The position numbers and the translations under genes are program-made. Under the pieces are notes generated by a model that was not told the DNA's origin, ran no database searches, and worked only from the letters and a program-made list of their open reading frames with translations. From Emcibacter sp. (GTDB lineage Bacteria; Pseudomonadota; Alphaproteobacteria; Sphingomonadales; Emcibacteraceae): 64,000 nt of DNA. The stretch covers positions 29,954 through 93,953 of the forward strand of contig JAIOYI010000010.1 of the NCBI GenBank assembly GCA_021741205.1. The letters are read 5' to 3'. Each line of letters starts with the position of its first letter. Positions within the stretch are counted from its first letter, which is position 1. This document shows positions 35,412-44,093 of the stretch, in pieces.

Positions 35412-37478
35412 ATGGTAAATTCACCTTATGATATTCTTTTTGAGCCAGTAAAAATTGGCCCCAAAGTAACAAAAAATAGATTTTATCAAGTGCCGCATTG
35501 CAATGGAATGGGGCATCGTTGGCCAAAATCCATGGCGGAGATGCGCGGTATTAAGGCCGAAGGTGGTTGGGGAGTTGTCTGTACGGAAGAATGTGAAATT
35601 CATCCTAGTAGCGATCTTTCTAGCAGTACATTGATGCGACTTTGGGATGATAGTGATATTCCAACACATGCATTGATGGTTGAAAAGGTACAAGAACACG
35701 GAGCATTGGCTGGCTTACAAATGGCCCATAATGGATTTTGTGCCAGCAATCGTTTTTCACGCATACCCCAATTGGCCCCTACGGCACGTGCCACCCGATA
35801 TGATGACCCCATGCAAGCCCGGGGTATGGATAAGCAGGATATCAAAAATCTTCGCCAGTGGTATAAGAATGCCGCAAAACGAGCCATTACCGCAGGCTAT
35901 GACATATTATATGTTTATGCGGGACATAATTTGACTATTTTGATGCATTTTCTGGCAAGCCGATATAATCAGCGCACCGATGAATATGGGGGGTCTTTAA
36001 AAAACCGCGCCCGCCTGATCCGAGAAATACTAGAAGATACAAAAGAGATAGCAGGTGATAAGGCAGCGGTCGCCTTTCGCTTTGCCGTTGATGAATTGAT
36101 GGGTGTTGATGGCATACGCTGTGAAGAAGAAGGGCGAGAAATAGTGGAACTTCTGGCCGATCTTCCTGATTTGTGGGATGTGAATATTTCCAATTGGGAC
36201 AATGATTCACTGACGTCCCGTTTCGGACAAGAAGGTCATCAGGAGCCCTATATTGATTTTGTAAAGAAAATCACAAAAAAACCCGTGGTTGGTGTTGGAC
36301 GATTTACCAGCCCAGACGCCATGGTATCACAAATTCGGCGAGGGGTTTTAGATTTGATAGGTGCCGCTCGCCCCTCCATCGCCGACCCCTTTTTGCCCCG
36401 TAAAATAGAGCTTGGCAAGTTGGATGAAATTCGGGAATGTATCGGATGCAATATCTGTACAAGCGGCGATCTGTTGGGCGTGCCTATTCGTTGCACTCAG
36501 AATCCGACAATGGGTGAGGAGTGGCGAAAAGGATGGCATCCAGAAAAAGTTGCTCCTGCGGGAAGTACCGACAATATTTTGATTGTTGGGGGTGGTCCTG
36601 CTGGACTAGAATGCGCCCTCACCCTATCAAATAGAGGCTATGACGTTACCATTGCAGAAAAAGAAATGACAACAGGAGGACGTCTGAATTTAGAGGCAAA
36701 ATTACCAGGACTTGCCGCTTGGCGGCGGGTGATTGACTACAGGTCATATATGCTATCCCAAAAAGCCAATGTGAATATCTATTTGGACAGTGAATTGGGC
36801 GCAGATGATATCATGGATTTTGGTTTTCAACATGTGATGATCGCCACGGGGTCACAATGGCGGATTGATGGTGTTGGTCGGGAAAATAATTTCCCCATAA
36901 CCATCCATGACGTTGATGTCTATAGCCCAGAACAGATCATGGCGGGCTCAATACCAAAGGGACCTGTTTTAATTTTTGATGATGATCATTATTATATGGC
37001 AAACACGCTTGCAGAAATGCTTCATGACAAAGGGATTGAAGTAATATATGTGACATCATCAGATAAAATTGCCTCTTGGACTGAAAATACACTTGAACAA
37101 AGTAAAATCCAAAGCAACATCATTAATCGAGATATTAGATTAATCCGCAATCATTTTGTGATAAAGGCTCGGAACGGGCAATTTACCCTAAAATGTACAT
37201 ATACGGGGCGAGAAAGGATTGTTGAGGCACAAAGTTTTCTTCCTGTTACATCCCGCAAGCCAAATGATGCATTATACAATGATATGATGAGCAAACAGGA
37301 TGACTTCGCTGCAAAGGGCATTAAATCAGTAACATGCATTGGCGATAGTTATTCACCATCCACCATTGCGGCGGCTGTTTATCACGGCCATTTAGCGGCG
37401 CGTCAGTTGGATGAAAAGAAGGATCTGTGGACGGATTTTAAACGAGAAAATACAAGTAAAATTATGGCAAAGTTCTAA
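35412..37478 (+). CDS. Trimethylamine/dimethylamine dehydrogenase-like flavoprotein
   Basis: 688 residues in the TMADH layout: an Old Yellow Enzyme FMN barrel (1-340), a [4Fe-4S] motif CIGCNIC-x11-C (about 340-360) continuing CTQNPTMGEEWRKGWHPEK, and a C-terminal dinucleotide-binding part (ILIVGGGPAGLECAL). FYQVPHC keeps the cysteine that anchors FMN covalently in TMADH, and YVYAGH keeps the active-site Tyr and His. However, the TMADH substrate-bowl Tyr60 (TEYC) is Glu here (TEEC), so the amine or other substrate probably differs. Oxidative demethylation would yield formaldehyde, and formaldehyde-detoxifying genes follow on the opposite strand. Confidence 0.85.
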   Translation: MVNSPYDILFEPVKIGPKVTKNRFYQVPHCNGMGHRWPKSMAEMRGIKAEGGWGVVCTEECEIHPSSDLSSSTLMRLWDDSDIPTHALMVEKVQEHGALAGLQMAHNGFCASNRFSRIPQLAPTARATRYDDPMQARGMDKQDIKNLRQWYKNAAKRAITAGYDILYVYAGHNLTILMHFLASRYNQRTDEYGGSLKNRARLIREILEDTKEIAGDKAAVAFRFAVDELMGVDGIRCEEEGREIVELLADLPDLWDVNISNWDNDSLTSRFGQEGHQEPYIDFVKKITKKPVVGVGRFTSPDAMVSQIRRGVLDLIGAARPSIADPFLPRKIELGKLDEIRECIGCNICTSGDLLGVPIRCTQNPTMGEEWRKGWHPEKVAPAGSTDNILIVGGGPAGLECALTLSNRGYDVTIAEKEMTTGGRLNLEAKLPGLAAWRRVIDYRSYMLSQKANVNIYLDSELGADDIMDFGFQHVMIATGSQWRIDGVGRENNFPITIHDVDVYSPEQIMAGSIPKGPVLIFDDDHYYMANTLAEMLHDKGIEVIYVTSSDKIASWTENTLEQSKIQSNIINRDIRLIRNHFVIKARNGQFTLKCTYTGRERIVEAQSFLPVTSRKPNDALYNDMMSKQDDFAAKGIKSVTCIGDSYSPSTIAAAVYHGHLAARQLDEKKDLWTDFKRENTSKIMAKF

Positions 37479-37503
37479 AAAATACGATGATTCTTATGCC
37501 CTG

Positions 37504-37764
37504 CTATGCGGAGGATTGGATGAGTATTTCTTTCTGGAAGCGGGATAATTTTTTGATGAAAAATTCCCGCTTCGAGGCCAAACTCCTATCCTCATGAGGT
37601 TCAGAAAACATCAATTCAAAAGGCCCCCGTCCACGGGTATATTTGGCCCCTATCCCATTTTCATGATCCGCTATGCGCTTTTCCAAATCATTGGTAATGC
37701 CCGTATAATAGCTGTTATCTCGGCATTTTAAAATATAGACCATCCAAGAGGTCTCATTACTCAC
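37504..37764 (-). CDS. GIY-YIG nuclease superfamily protein (UPF0213-like)
   Basis: 86 residues. WMVYILKCRDNSYYTGITNDLEKRIADHENG holds the VYIL/YYTG pair, Arg and His of the GIY-YIG core; the later TRGRGPFELMFSE and Glu-containing helix complete it. Single-domain proteins of this kind are common in bacteria; their role, possibly in DNA repair, is poorly known. Translation starts at GTG, which overlaps the stop of the hydrolase gene as GTGA, so it is probably translationally coupled. Confidence 0.85.
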   Translation of the reverse strand: MSNETSWMVYILKCRDNSYYTGITNDLEKRIADHENGIGAKYTRGRGPFELMFSEPHEDRSLASKREFFIKKLSRFQKEILIQSSA

Positions 37765-38600
37765 AAAATTTTTCCATGATGGCGAATATGATCCTCCATA
37801 AAGGTTTGGATAAAGAAATATCCGTGATCATACCCCTTATGACGGCGCAGCGTGAGCTTTTGATTCACAGAGGCACAGGCTTCTTCAAAAAGATGTGGTT
37901 TAAGCTGTTCTTCTAAAAAGGGATCGCTCAAACCCTGATCAATTAATATCATGGGGCGTGCGCTAGCATCTCCCAATTCTTTCATTAAAACTGTTGCATC
38001 ATGTGCCGCCCAAAGCTTCTGATCATTCCCAAGATATTTGCCCAATGCTTTATGACCCCATGGGCATTCTGTCGGGGCAACAATAGGGGAAAAGGCCGAA
38101 ACGGATTTATAAATATCTGGATTTTTAAGATAAATCGTGAGCGCCCCATGTCCCCCCATAGAATGGCCAAATATGCCCTGCCTCTTTCCATCCACGGGAA
38201 AATTTTCAACAATCAAGTTGTTCAATTCTTGGGTGATATAGCTATACATCTTATAGTTTTTATCCCAAGGACTTTGGGTCGCATCAATATAGAAACCAGC
38301 CCCCTTACCAAAATCCCATGCCTCCTCATCAGGCACGTGATCGCCGCGGGGTGATGTATCGGGGGCAACCAAAACAAGACCACATTCCGCCGCTATTCTA
38401 TAGGCTCCGGCCTTTGTTGTGAAATTATCTTCTGTACAGGTGAGCCCCGCAAGATAGGTCACGACGGGAAGTTTTTTTCCTTCCCCATGAGATGGGATAA
38501 AAACCGTAAAGCGCATATCACAGCCAAGCTCATTTGATGCATGTTTATAATAAGCAAGTGTGCCCCCAAAGCAGCCATGTTCCGATAATTTTTCCATCAT
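37761..38600 (-). CDS. fghA: S-formylglutathione hydrolase
   Basis: 279 residues, standard length for the esterase-D family. The nucleophile motif GHSMGGHGAL, the oxyanion segment YLAGLTCTEDNF and the late HKGYDHGYFFI histidine are intact. It hydrolyses S-formylglutathione to formate and glutathione, the second step of glutathione-dependent formaldehyde oxidation. Its start overlaps the stop of the dehydrogenase gene by one base, so both steps are co-expressed. Confidence 0.95.
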   Translation of the reverse strand: MMEKLSEHGCFGGTLAYYKHASNELGCDMRFTVFIPSHGEGKKLPVVTYLAGLTCTEDNFTTKAGAYRIAAECGLVLVAPDTSPRGDHVPDEEAWDFGKGAGFYIDATQSPWDKNYKMYSYITQELNNLIVENFPVDGKRQGIFGHSMGGHGALTIYLKNPDIYKSVSAFSPIVAPTECPWGHKALGKYLGNDQKLWAAHDATVLMKELGDASARPMILIDQGLSDPFLEEQLKPHLFEEACASVNQKLTLRRHKGYDHGYFFIQTFMEDHIRHHGKIL

Positions 38601-39706
38601 TAATATAACACCACACTGCGGATGCTTTCACCGCTATGCATCAAATCAAAGGCCTTGTTAATATCATCCAAGGGCATGGTATGGGTGATCAGATCATCAA
38701 TGTTGATTTTACCGTCCATGTACCAGTCAACAATTTTCGGGACATCCGTACGACCCCGCGCCCCGCCAAAGGCAGATCCCCGCCAGACCCGACCTGTCAC
38801 CAACTGAAACGGACGGGTTGAGATTTCTTTGCCCGCACCCGCAACCCCAATGATAATGCTTTCTCCCCACCCCTTATGGCAGCATTCCAAGGCTTGACGC
38901 ATGGTGTTCACATTACCAATACATTCAAAGCTATAATCCGCACCACCATTGGTTAAATCTTGAATAGCCTCGATTAAATTTGGTGTTTTCTGAGGATTGA
39001 TAAAATCGGTCATACCAAATTTTTTGGCGATGGCAACTTTGCTCTCATTAATATCAATACCAATGATTTTATTGGCACCAACCATGCGGGCACCCTGTAT
39101 CACATTAAGACCAATGCCGCCCAAGCCAAAGACCACAACATTGCTGCCTGGCTCCACTTTCGCATCAAAGGCCACCGCACCCACCCCCGTGGTCACACCA
39201 CAGCCAATATAGCATACCTTGTCAAAGGGGGCATCGGGACGAATTTTTGCCAATGCAATTTCAGGCAACACCGTATGATTGGAAAATGTGGAACAGCCCA
39301 TATAATGGAGTATGGGTTTACCGTTTAGGGAAAACCGGCTGGTGCCGTCTGGCATCACGCCACGACCCTGAGTTTCCCGAATAGATTGGCAAAGATTGGT
39401 TTTAGGGTGAAGACAATAATCGCATTCTCGACATTCCGGCGTATAAAGTGGAATGACATGGTCGCCTGCTTTTAAGGATTTAACCCCTGCACCCACTTCC
39501 AAAACAATGCCTGCCCCCTCATGTCCCAAAATCGCAGGAAAAGCACCTTCTGGATCATCACCAGAAAGTGTAAAGGCATCCGTATGACAAACGCCTGTTG
39601 CTTTTAATTCAACCAACACCTCTCCCGCACGGGGGCCTTCGAGGTCGACAGTTTCAATGCTTAAGGGTTCCCCAGCCTTAAAGGCGACAGCGGCACGTGT
39701 TTTCAT
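38600..39706 (-). CDS. frmA: S-(hydroxymethyl)glutathione dehydrogenase (class III ADH)
   Basis: 368 residues. Catalytic zinc ligands lie in [10 protein letters not shown] and GHEGAGIV, structural zinc cysteines in [16 protein letters not shown], and the NAD motif in [16 protein letters not shown]. The sequence matches class III alcohol dehydrogenases that oxidise the glutathione-formaldehyde adduct with NAD. With fghA it forms a formaldehyde detoxification operon. The TMADH-like gene convergent to it is a plausible source of formaldehyde in this organism. Confidence 0.95.
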   Translation of the reverse strand: MKTRAAVAFKAGEPLSIETVDLEGPRAGEVLVELKATGVCHTDAFTLSGDDPEGAFPAILGHEGAGIVLEVGAGVKSLKAGDHVIPLYTPECRECDYCLHPKTNLCQSIRETQGRGVMPDGTSRFSLNGKPILHYMGCSTFSNHTVLPEIALAKIRPDAPFDKVCYIGCGVTTGVGAVAFDAKVEPGSNVVVFGLGGIGLNVIQGARMVGANKIIGIDINESKVAIAKKFGMTDFINPQKTPNLIEAIQDLTNGGADYSFECIGNVNTMRQALECCHKGWGESIIIGVAGAGKEISTRPFQLVTGRVWRGSAFGGARGRTDVPKIVDWYMDGKINIDDLITHTMPLDDINKAFDLMHSGESIRSVVLY

Positions 39707-39897
39707 GATCCAAATTCCTTCGTTATAAAATCAATTTATCCACTATTATATTGAACATCCTGTGGTGACAATATATTTATATAATCACATAGTGTTTCTA
39801 CAGGAAAATAATATAAATGCAAATGTTGGTGGACTATCTAAAAAATAAATTGGATAGGTTTGATGATCTCACCTAAAGGCAAAACACTAGTAATAAT

Positions 39898-40914
39898 TTA
39901 TGAAAACCAACCTCGTGTCCGATGAGAAAACGCCACCAGTGACAGCATCACAGGCACCTCAACCAACACGCCAACAACGGTTGCAAGGGCCGCACCTGAC
40001 TGTAACCCAAATAGTGATATCGCAACCGCAACCGCAAGTTCAAAGAAATTAGACGTCCCAATCAGACAGGCTGGTGCGGCAATATTATACGGTAATTTCA
40101 TGACCTTGGCCGCACCATAAGCCATAAAGAAAATACTATATGTCTGAATAAGCAGAGGAATAGCAATCAGAAAGATTGCCTGTGGCTCATGGATTATTCT
40201 TTCGGCCTGAAGACCAAACAACAATATTACCGTAGCCAGCAACCCCAGAACCGACCAAGGTTTAAGCTGTTTTATAAAATTATTTAATCGCTCCGAATTC
40301 TCATGGATATTTAATTTTTTGCGGCTTAAGATACCAGCCAACAGCGGCAATAAAACATATAAAACAACAGAAAGCAGTAAAGTTTCCCATGGCACATGAA
40401 CATCACTGACACCCAGCAAAAATGCCGCAATCGGGGCAAAGGCAAAAATCATAATGATGTCATTCACAGACACCTGAACAAGAGTGTAATTAGGATCACC
40501 TTTAACCATTTGGCTCCAGACAAAGACCATTGCCGTACAGGGGGCAACACCTAATAATATCATACCGGCAATATATTGGCTTGCCGTCTCGGGGTCGACA
40601 AAATCCACGAAGAAAATCCTAAAAAACACCCATCCCAATGCAGCCATTGTAAAGGGCTTTATCATCCAGTTAACCACAAGCGTCAACATCAGTCCTTTAG
40701 GGCTTTTTCCAACGTCCTTGATTGCGGAAAAATCAATTTGAACCATCATGGGGTAAATCATAATCCAGATAAGAACGGCCACCACCAAGTTAACATGCGC
40801 ATATTCCATAGCCGCTATGGCAAGAAATAGAGATGGTATCATATTGCCAAGCATGACGCCGCCAATAATACATAACCCAACCCAGAGTGATAGATAACGC
40901 TCAAAAATTCCCAT
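39898..40914 (-). CDS. acr3: ACR3-type arsenite efflux transporter
   Basis: 338-residue membrane protein with about ten helices ([34 protein letters not shown] at the start). The conserved [34 protein letters not shown] contains the essential cysteine of ACR3 exporters. It expels arsenite, and in some cases antimonite, using the proton motive force. No arsR or arsC lies nearby, so it is an isolated resistance gene here. It is 191 bases downstream of frmA and may be separately expressed. Confidence 0.92.
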   Translation of the reverse strand: MGIFERYLSLWVGLCIIGGVMLGNMIPSLFLAIAAMEYAHVNLVVAVLIWIMIYPMMVQIDFSAIKDVGKSPKGLMLTLVVNWMIKPFTMAALGWVFFRIFFVDFVDPETASQYIAGMILLGVAPCTAMVFVWSQMVKGDPNYTLVQVSVNDIIMIFAFAPIAAFLLGVSDVHVPWETLLLSVVLYVLLPLLAGILSRKKLNIHENSERLNNFIKQLKPWSVLGLLATVILLFGLQAERIIHEPQAIFLIAIPLLIQTYSIFFMAYGAAKVMKLPYNIAAPACLIGTSNFFELAVAVAISLFGLQSGAALATVVGVLVEVPVMLSLVAFSHRTRGWFS

Positions 40915-41181
40915 ATATCAATGCCTTGATTAACATCTTAATTTTTTCCAAATCAATTATTCTTTTTACGTTCTTGAATGTAAAGTCTAAAAATACTTAA
41001 AAAAATTCTGCCGCAAGATTTTAGGGGCATTTCGTCACCAAGAATGGCAACAGTGAATGACAACCTTATTCTATAATTATTTTTTAATATAATATTTGAG
41101 GGCCATAGTTCTTAAGCTAAAACAACGACCAGAAAGACTTTTGGCAATATTACACCCCATAAGTATGATTAATATATTAAA

Positions 41182-41210
41182 TTGAGTTATCTGCAACTTT
41201 TTGTTATATA
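41182..41210 (+). promoter_or_regulatory. Candidate promoter of mddA
   Basis: TTGAGT, a 17-base spacer and TATATA lie 48 bases upstream of the mddA start. The enclosing gap (40915-41257, about 340 bases between divergent acr3 and mddA) contains no gene and is AT-rich; nothing else distinct is seen in it. Confidence 0.4.
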
Positions 41211-41257
41211 GGAAAATAATAAAATATAAATATTTCAAAATATAAAGGGAAAATCAA

Positions 41258-42004
41258 ATGGGTAAATTACTAATATTGTTATATGGTGTTGCTAGTTACG
41301 TCTTGTTTTTTGTAACTTTTTTATATTTAATCGCCTTTGTCGGTAATTTTGACATGGTGCCTTACGTAACCAAAACAATTGATAGTGGAGAAGCGGGATC
41401 AATGGGGTCAGCCCTTCTGACAAATATTGCCCTTATCTCATTGTTTACAGTAACTCACGGGGTTATGGCACGACCTTGGTTTAAGGCAAAATGGACCAAA
41501 ATCATTCCACAAGCTGCTGAACGAAGTACTTATGTTTTGGTGTCCAGCCTTTGCCTCATTGCTCTGTATGTTTACTGGCAACCCATGACAGAAATTATTT
41601 GGCAGACAGAAAATAATACTTGGGTAATCCTGTTATGGGTGACTTTGTTTGCGGGTTTCGGCATTGTTTTAATATCCACTTTCTTAATCGATCATTTTGA
41701 GTTATTTGGCCTGTCTCAAGTATACAGAAATATGACAAATAAAGAGAGAATACATCTTAGATTTGTGGAACCGTTATTTTACAAACTTGTACGCCATCCC
41801 ATTTATACAGGCTTTATCATAGCATTTTGGGCGACGCCTGTGATGACCGTGGGTCACATGTTGTTTGCAACATTATTCACAGCGCAAATATTAATATCAA
41901 TTCCCCATGAAGAAAAGGATCTTGAAGCAAGTTTGGGAGAACAATATAGAAACTATATGAAAAAAATTCCCATGCTTATTCCCTTTTTAAAGATAAAAGA
42001 ATAA
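41258..42004 (+). CDS. mddA: Methanethiol S-methyltransferase
   Basis: 248-residue integral membrane methyltransferase of the NnrU/isoprenylcysteine-methyltransferase superfamily. The N-terminal part (LLYGVASYVLFFVTFLY, VMARPWFK, ERSTYVLVSSL) and the C-terminal core KLVRHPIYTGFIIAFWATPVMTVGHMLF ending in HEEKDLEASLGEQY match MddA, which methylates methanethiol with SAM to make dimethyl sulfide. RHP and EEKDL are the SAM and substrate motifs of the fold. It is monocistronic. DMS production would be independent of DMSP. Confidence 0.85.
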   Translation: MGKLLILLYGVASYVLFFVTFLYLIAFVGNFDMVPYVTKTIDSGEAGSMGSALLTNIALISLFTVTHGVMARPWFKAKWTKIIPQAAERSTYVLVSSLCLIALYVYWQPMTEIIWQTENNTWVILLWVTLFAGFGIVLISTFLIDHFELFGLSQVYRNMTNKERIHLRFVEPLFYKLVRHPIYTGFIIAFWATPVMTVGHMLFATLFTAQILISIPHEEKDLEASLGEQYRNYMKKIPMLIPFLKIKE

Positions 42005-42028
42005 TGAGATTGATGCTGTTTTAAGGGA

Positions 42029-44092
42029 TCAAAAATTTACCGCTGTTCCTAAATAAAATGACCGTGGTTTTCCGGGAAAATATCGTTCATGGGTGAAGCT
42101 TGTGTAATCTGCACGCTCTGCATATTTTATATCGGCAATATTCATAATCCGTAAAAATAATTTTGCCTTTTCTGTCACTTTAAAATTTGCCCTTAGATTA
42201 AAATAATCATGGCCTTCATACCGATGCAGATTTTCTGGATCGAGGAAATATGATCCCATATGAGCCCATTCAAATTCTGTCATGATATCATCTGAGAGGT
42301 GCCATATGATCTGCATACTGCCAAAATTATGGGGGGCGGAATCAATATCTTTATACATAAGATTGATCCCATTACTTACATAATCAAATTTATAGCGATG
42401 GCGAGCAAGACTCATATTAGCCCGAACGGATAGATGTTCATTCACGTCAAATTTTACCATAACATCCGTGCCTAAATGATCTGACTTACCATTATCCACA
42501 TTAAAGGATGAACTGTCCTGAAAGATATAATGATCCTTTTTCATGGCATAAAAAGATATATCATAAGTGAAAGAATCTCGTCCTCCTCGAAAACCAAAGG
42601 ATAGACTTTGAAGATTTTCTCGCCCCAGATTTGCGATATTTTGATTGCCCTGCAACCGGTAAAGCTCGGTCGCTTGCGGTGCCCGAAATCCATGATCTAT
42701 ATTCAGGTAAAAATCATGATCATTCTGAAAATGATATAACAATCCAATTTTAGGCGACAATGACGTAAAATCATCTATCCTGCTTTCAGGTCTGCTATAG
42801 CGACAACCGCCAAATCCACATAAGGTTCCATCAGAACGACTTCTGCCCGCAATCATATTATTGTTATAATCATATCGCATATAGTCAAGCCTTGCCCCCA
42901 TGACCAGATGAAGTTTTGAAGTTATGGCGATGTCTGTCTGAACGAAGGCTGCCGCCATGATGCTATCCACATCATAGTCATAGTGTTTTCCCATAGGGAT
43001 GGTCGCCCGCAAGAAAGCAGAGCCTTCTGTTGGCTTATCTTGAGTTTGACGAAGAACGCCACGGGTATATTCAACATCAGCTCCCGTTATAATTTCCACA
43101 TTGCCGCCCTCATTAAAATAGAGCCCCGACTGAAGCCCGATACTGGTCTGACTATTTTCTTCTAGCGGTTGTCCCGGAATGAAATGCATCAAAAATTTCA
43201 TATCAAGGGCACGGAAATAGGGGGTTAATTGCAGCCGAAGTTCATCCTTTATATCTGCTGAAAATTTTGACCAATAGCGCAAAGATTTTGCCTTACGGAA
43301 GGCTTCCGGATTTGGATTTGTCTTTGATATGGCCCGATCCTTATAGGCTTCAAATCCTGTGATATAGCCCGCCGTTTCCTGATCAAGATTGGTGAGCATA
43401 AGAGCTGTGCTTATATCCCATATGTCCCCTTTATAATCATGGCGAAGATTGATTTTCTGTTGATCATAGCCTGAATCTTCTCGGTAACCACCGTCATGGG
43501 TTATGGATGACATGAGCCGAAGACCATGCTGTCCAACAAGAACACCTTTTGAAAAATTAAAGCGGATAAAATCATTCGCCCCCCCTTCGACGGACATATG
43601 ACCATTATCTGTATTAGCGGGTGGGGTTATGACATTTATCATGCCATGAAGCGCATTAGAGCCATACAAGGCCGATGCTGGCCCTCGCATAACCTCTATA
43701 CGCTCTGCCTGTTCGGTAAAGGCCTCAAACAGCTCATTTGCGTTACAAAATCCCGATGAGCGCAAGGGAATGCCATCCTGCGTCATCAAAAACGCGCCAC
43801 AAGATCCCGCCCCCGTTAAGATGGGGGAACGGATTGAGCTTAGGTACTCCTGTCCATCATTGCGGGAAAAATTTATCCCTGCTATGCGGGAGGTGAGCTC
43901 CGCTATATGGGTCGCTTGAATGGCTGAAATATCCCGAACCCCGATCACGGCCACATTACCGCTCTGATCTTTCAACGGTTTCTCACTTCTGCTGCCGATA
44001 GACACCACTTCTTCCAGATCAGTGGGATTGCCATAGGCATTTCCACCGCTGATGCCGCATAAGACGAGCGGAATAATCCAATATTTCATCAT
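42029..44092 (-). CDS. TonB-dependent outer-membrane receptor
   Basis: 687 residues: signal peptide, plug domain (about 40-155, ending RIEVMRGPASALYGSNALHGMINVI) and a 22-strand-type barrel to the terminal aromatic LGTAVNF. A disulfide pair may form in GAGSCGAFL and SSGFCNAN within the plug. It begins one base after the PQQ dehydrogenase stop, so it is translated from the same message. That context suggests uptake of the cofactor PQQ, of the metal it needs, or of the alcohol substrate; E. coli PqqU is a precedent for PQQ uptake by such a receptor. The ligand is not determined by sequence. Confidence 0.9.
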   Translation of the reverse strand: MMKYWIIPLVLCGISGGNAYGNPTDLEEVVSIGSRSEKPLKDQSGNVAVIGVRDISAIQATHIAELTSRIAGINFSRNDGQEYLSSIRSPILTGAGSCGAFLMTQDGIPLRSSGFCNANELFEAFTEQAERIEVMRGPASALYGSNALHGMINVITPPANTDNGHMSVEGGANDFIRFNFSKGVLVGQHGLRLMSSITHDGGYREDSGYDQQKINLRHDYKGDIWDISTALMLTNLDQETAGYITGFEAYKDRAISKTNPNPEAFRKAKSLRYWSKFSADIKDELRLQLTPYFRALDMKFLMHFIPGQPLEENSQTSIGLQSGLYFNEGGNVEIITGADVEYTRGVLRQTQDKPTEGSAFLRATIPMGKHYDYDVDSIMAAAFVQTDIAITSKLHLVMGARLDYMRYDYNNNMIAGRSRSDGTLCGFGGCRYSRPESRIDDFTSLSPKIGLLYHFQNDHDFYLNIDHGFRAPQATELYRLQGNQNIANLGRENLQSLSFGFRGGRDSFTYDISFYAMKKDHYIFQDSSSFNVDNGKSDHLGTDVMVKFDVNEHLSVRANMSLARHRYKFDYVSNGINLMYKDIDSAPHNFGSMQIIWHLSDDIMTEFEWAHMGSYFLDPENLHRYEGHDYFNLRANFKVTEKAKLFLRIMNIADIKYAERADYTSFTHERYFPGKPRSFYLGTAVNF

Positions 44093-44093
44093 C

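Noticed and set aside
35344-35526. 60-aa minus-strand ORF upstream of the TMADH-like gene
   Set aside because: It overlaps the well-supported start of the flavoprotein and has no ribosome binding site or recognisable content.
37504-37764. Homing endonuclease or mobile element from the GIY-YIG motif
   Set aside because: Single-domain UPF0213-like protein without DNA-binding extensions, translationally coupled to a metabolic gene.
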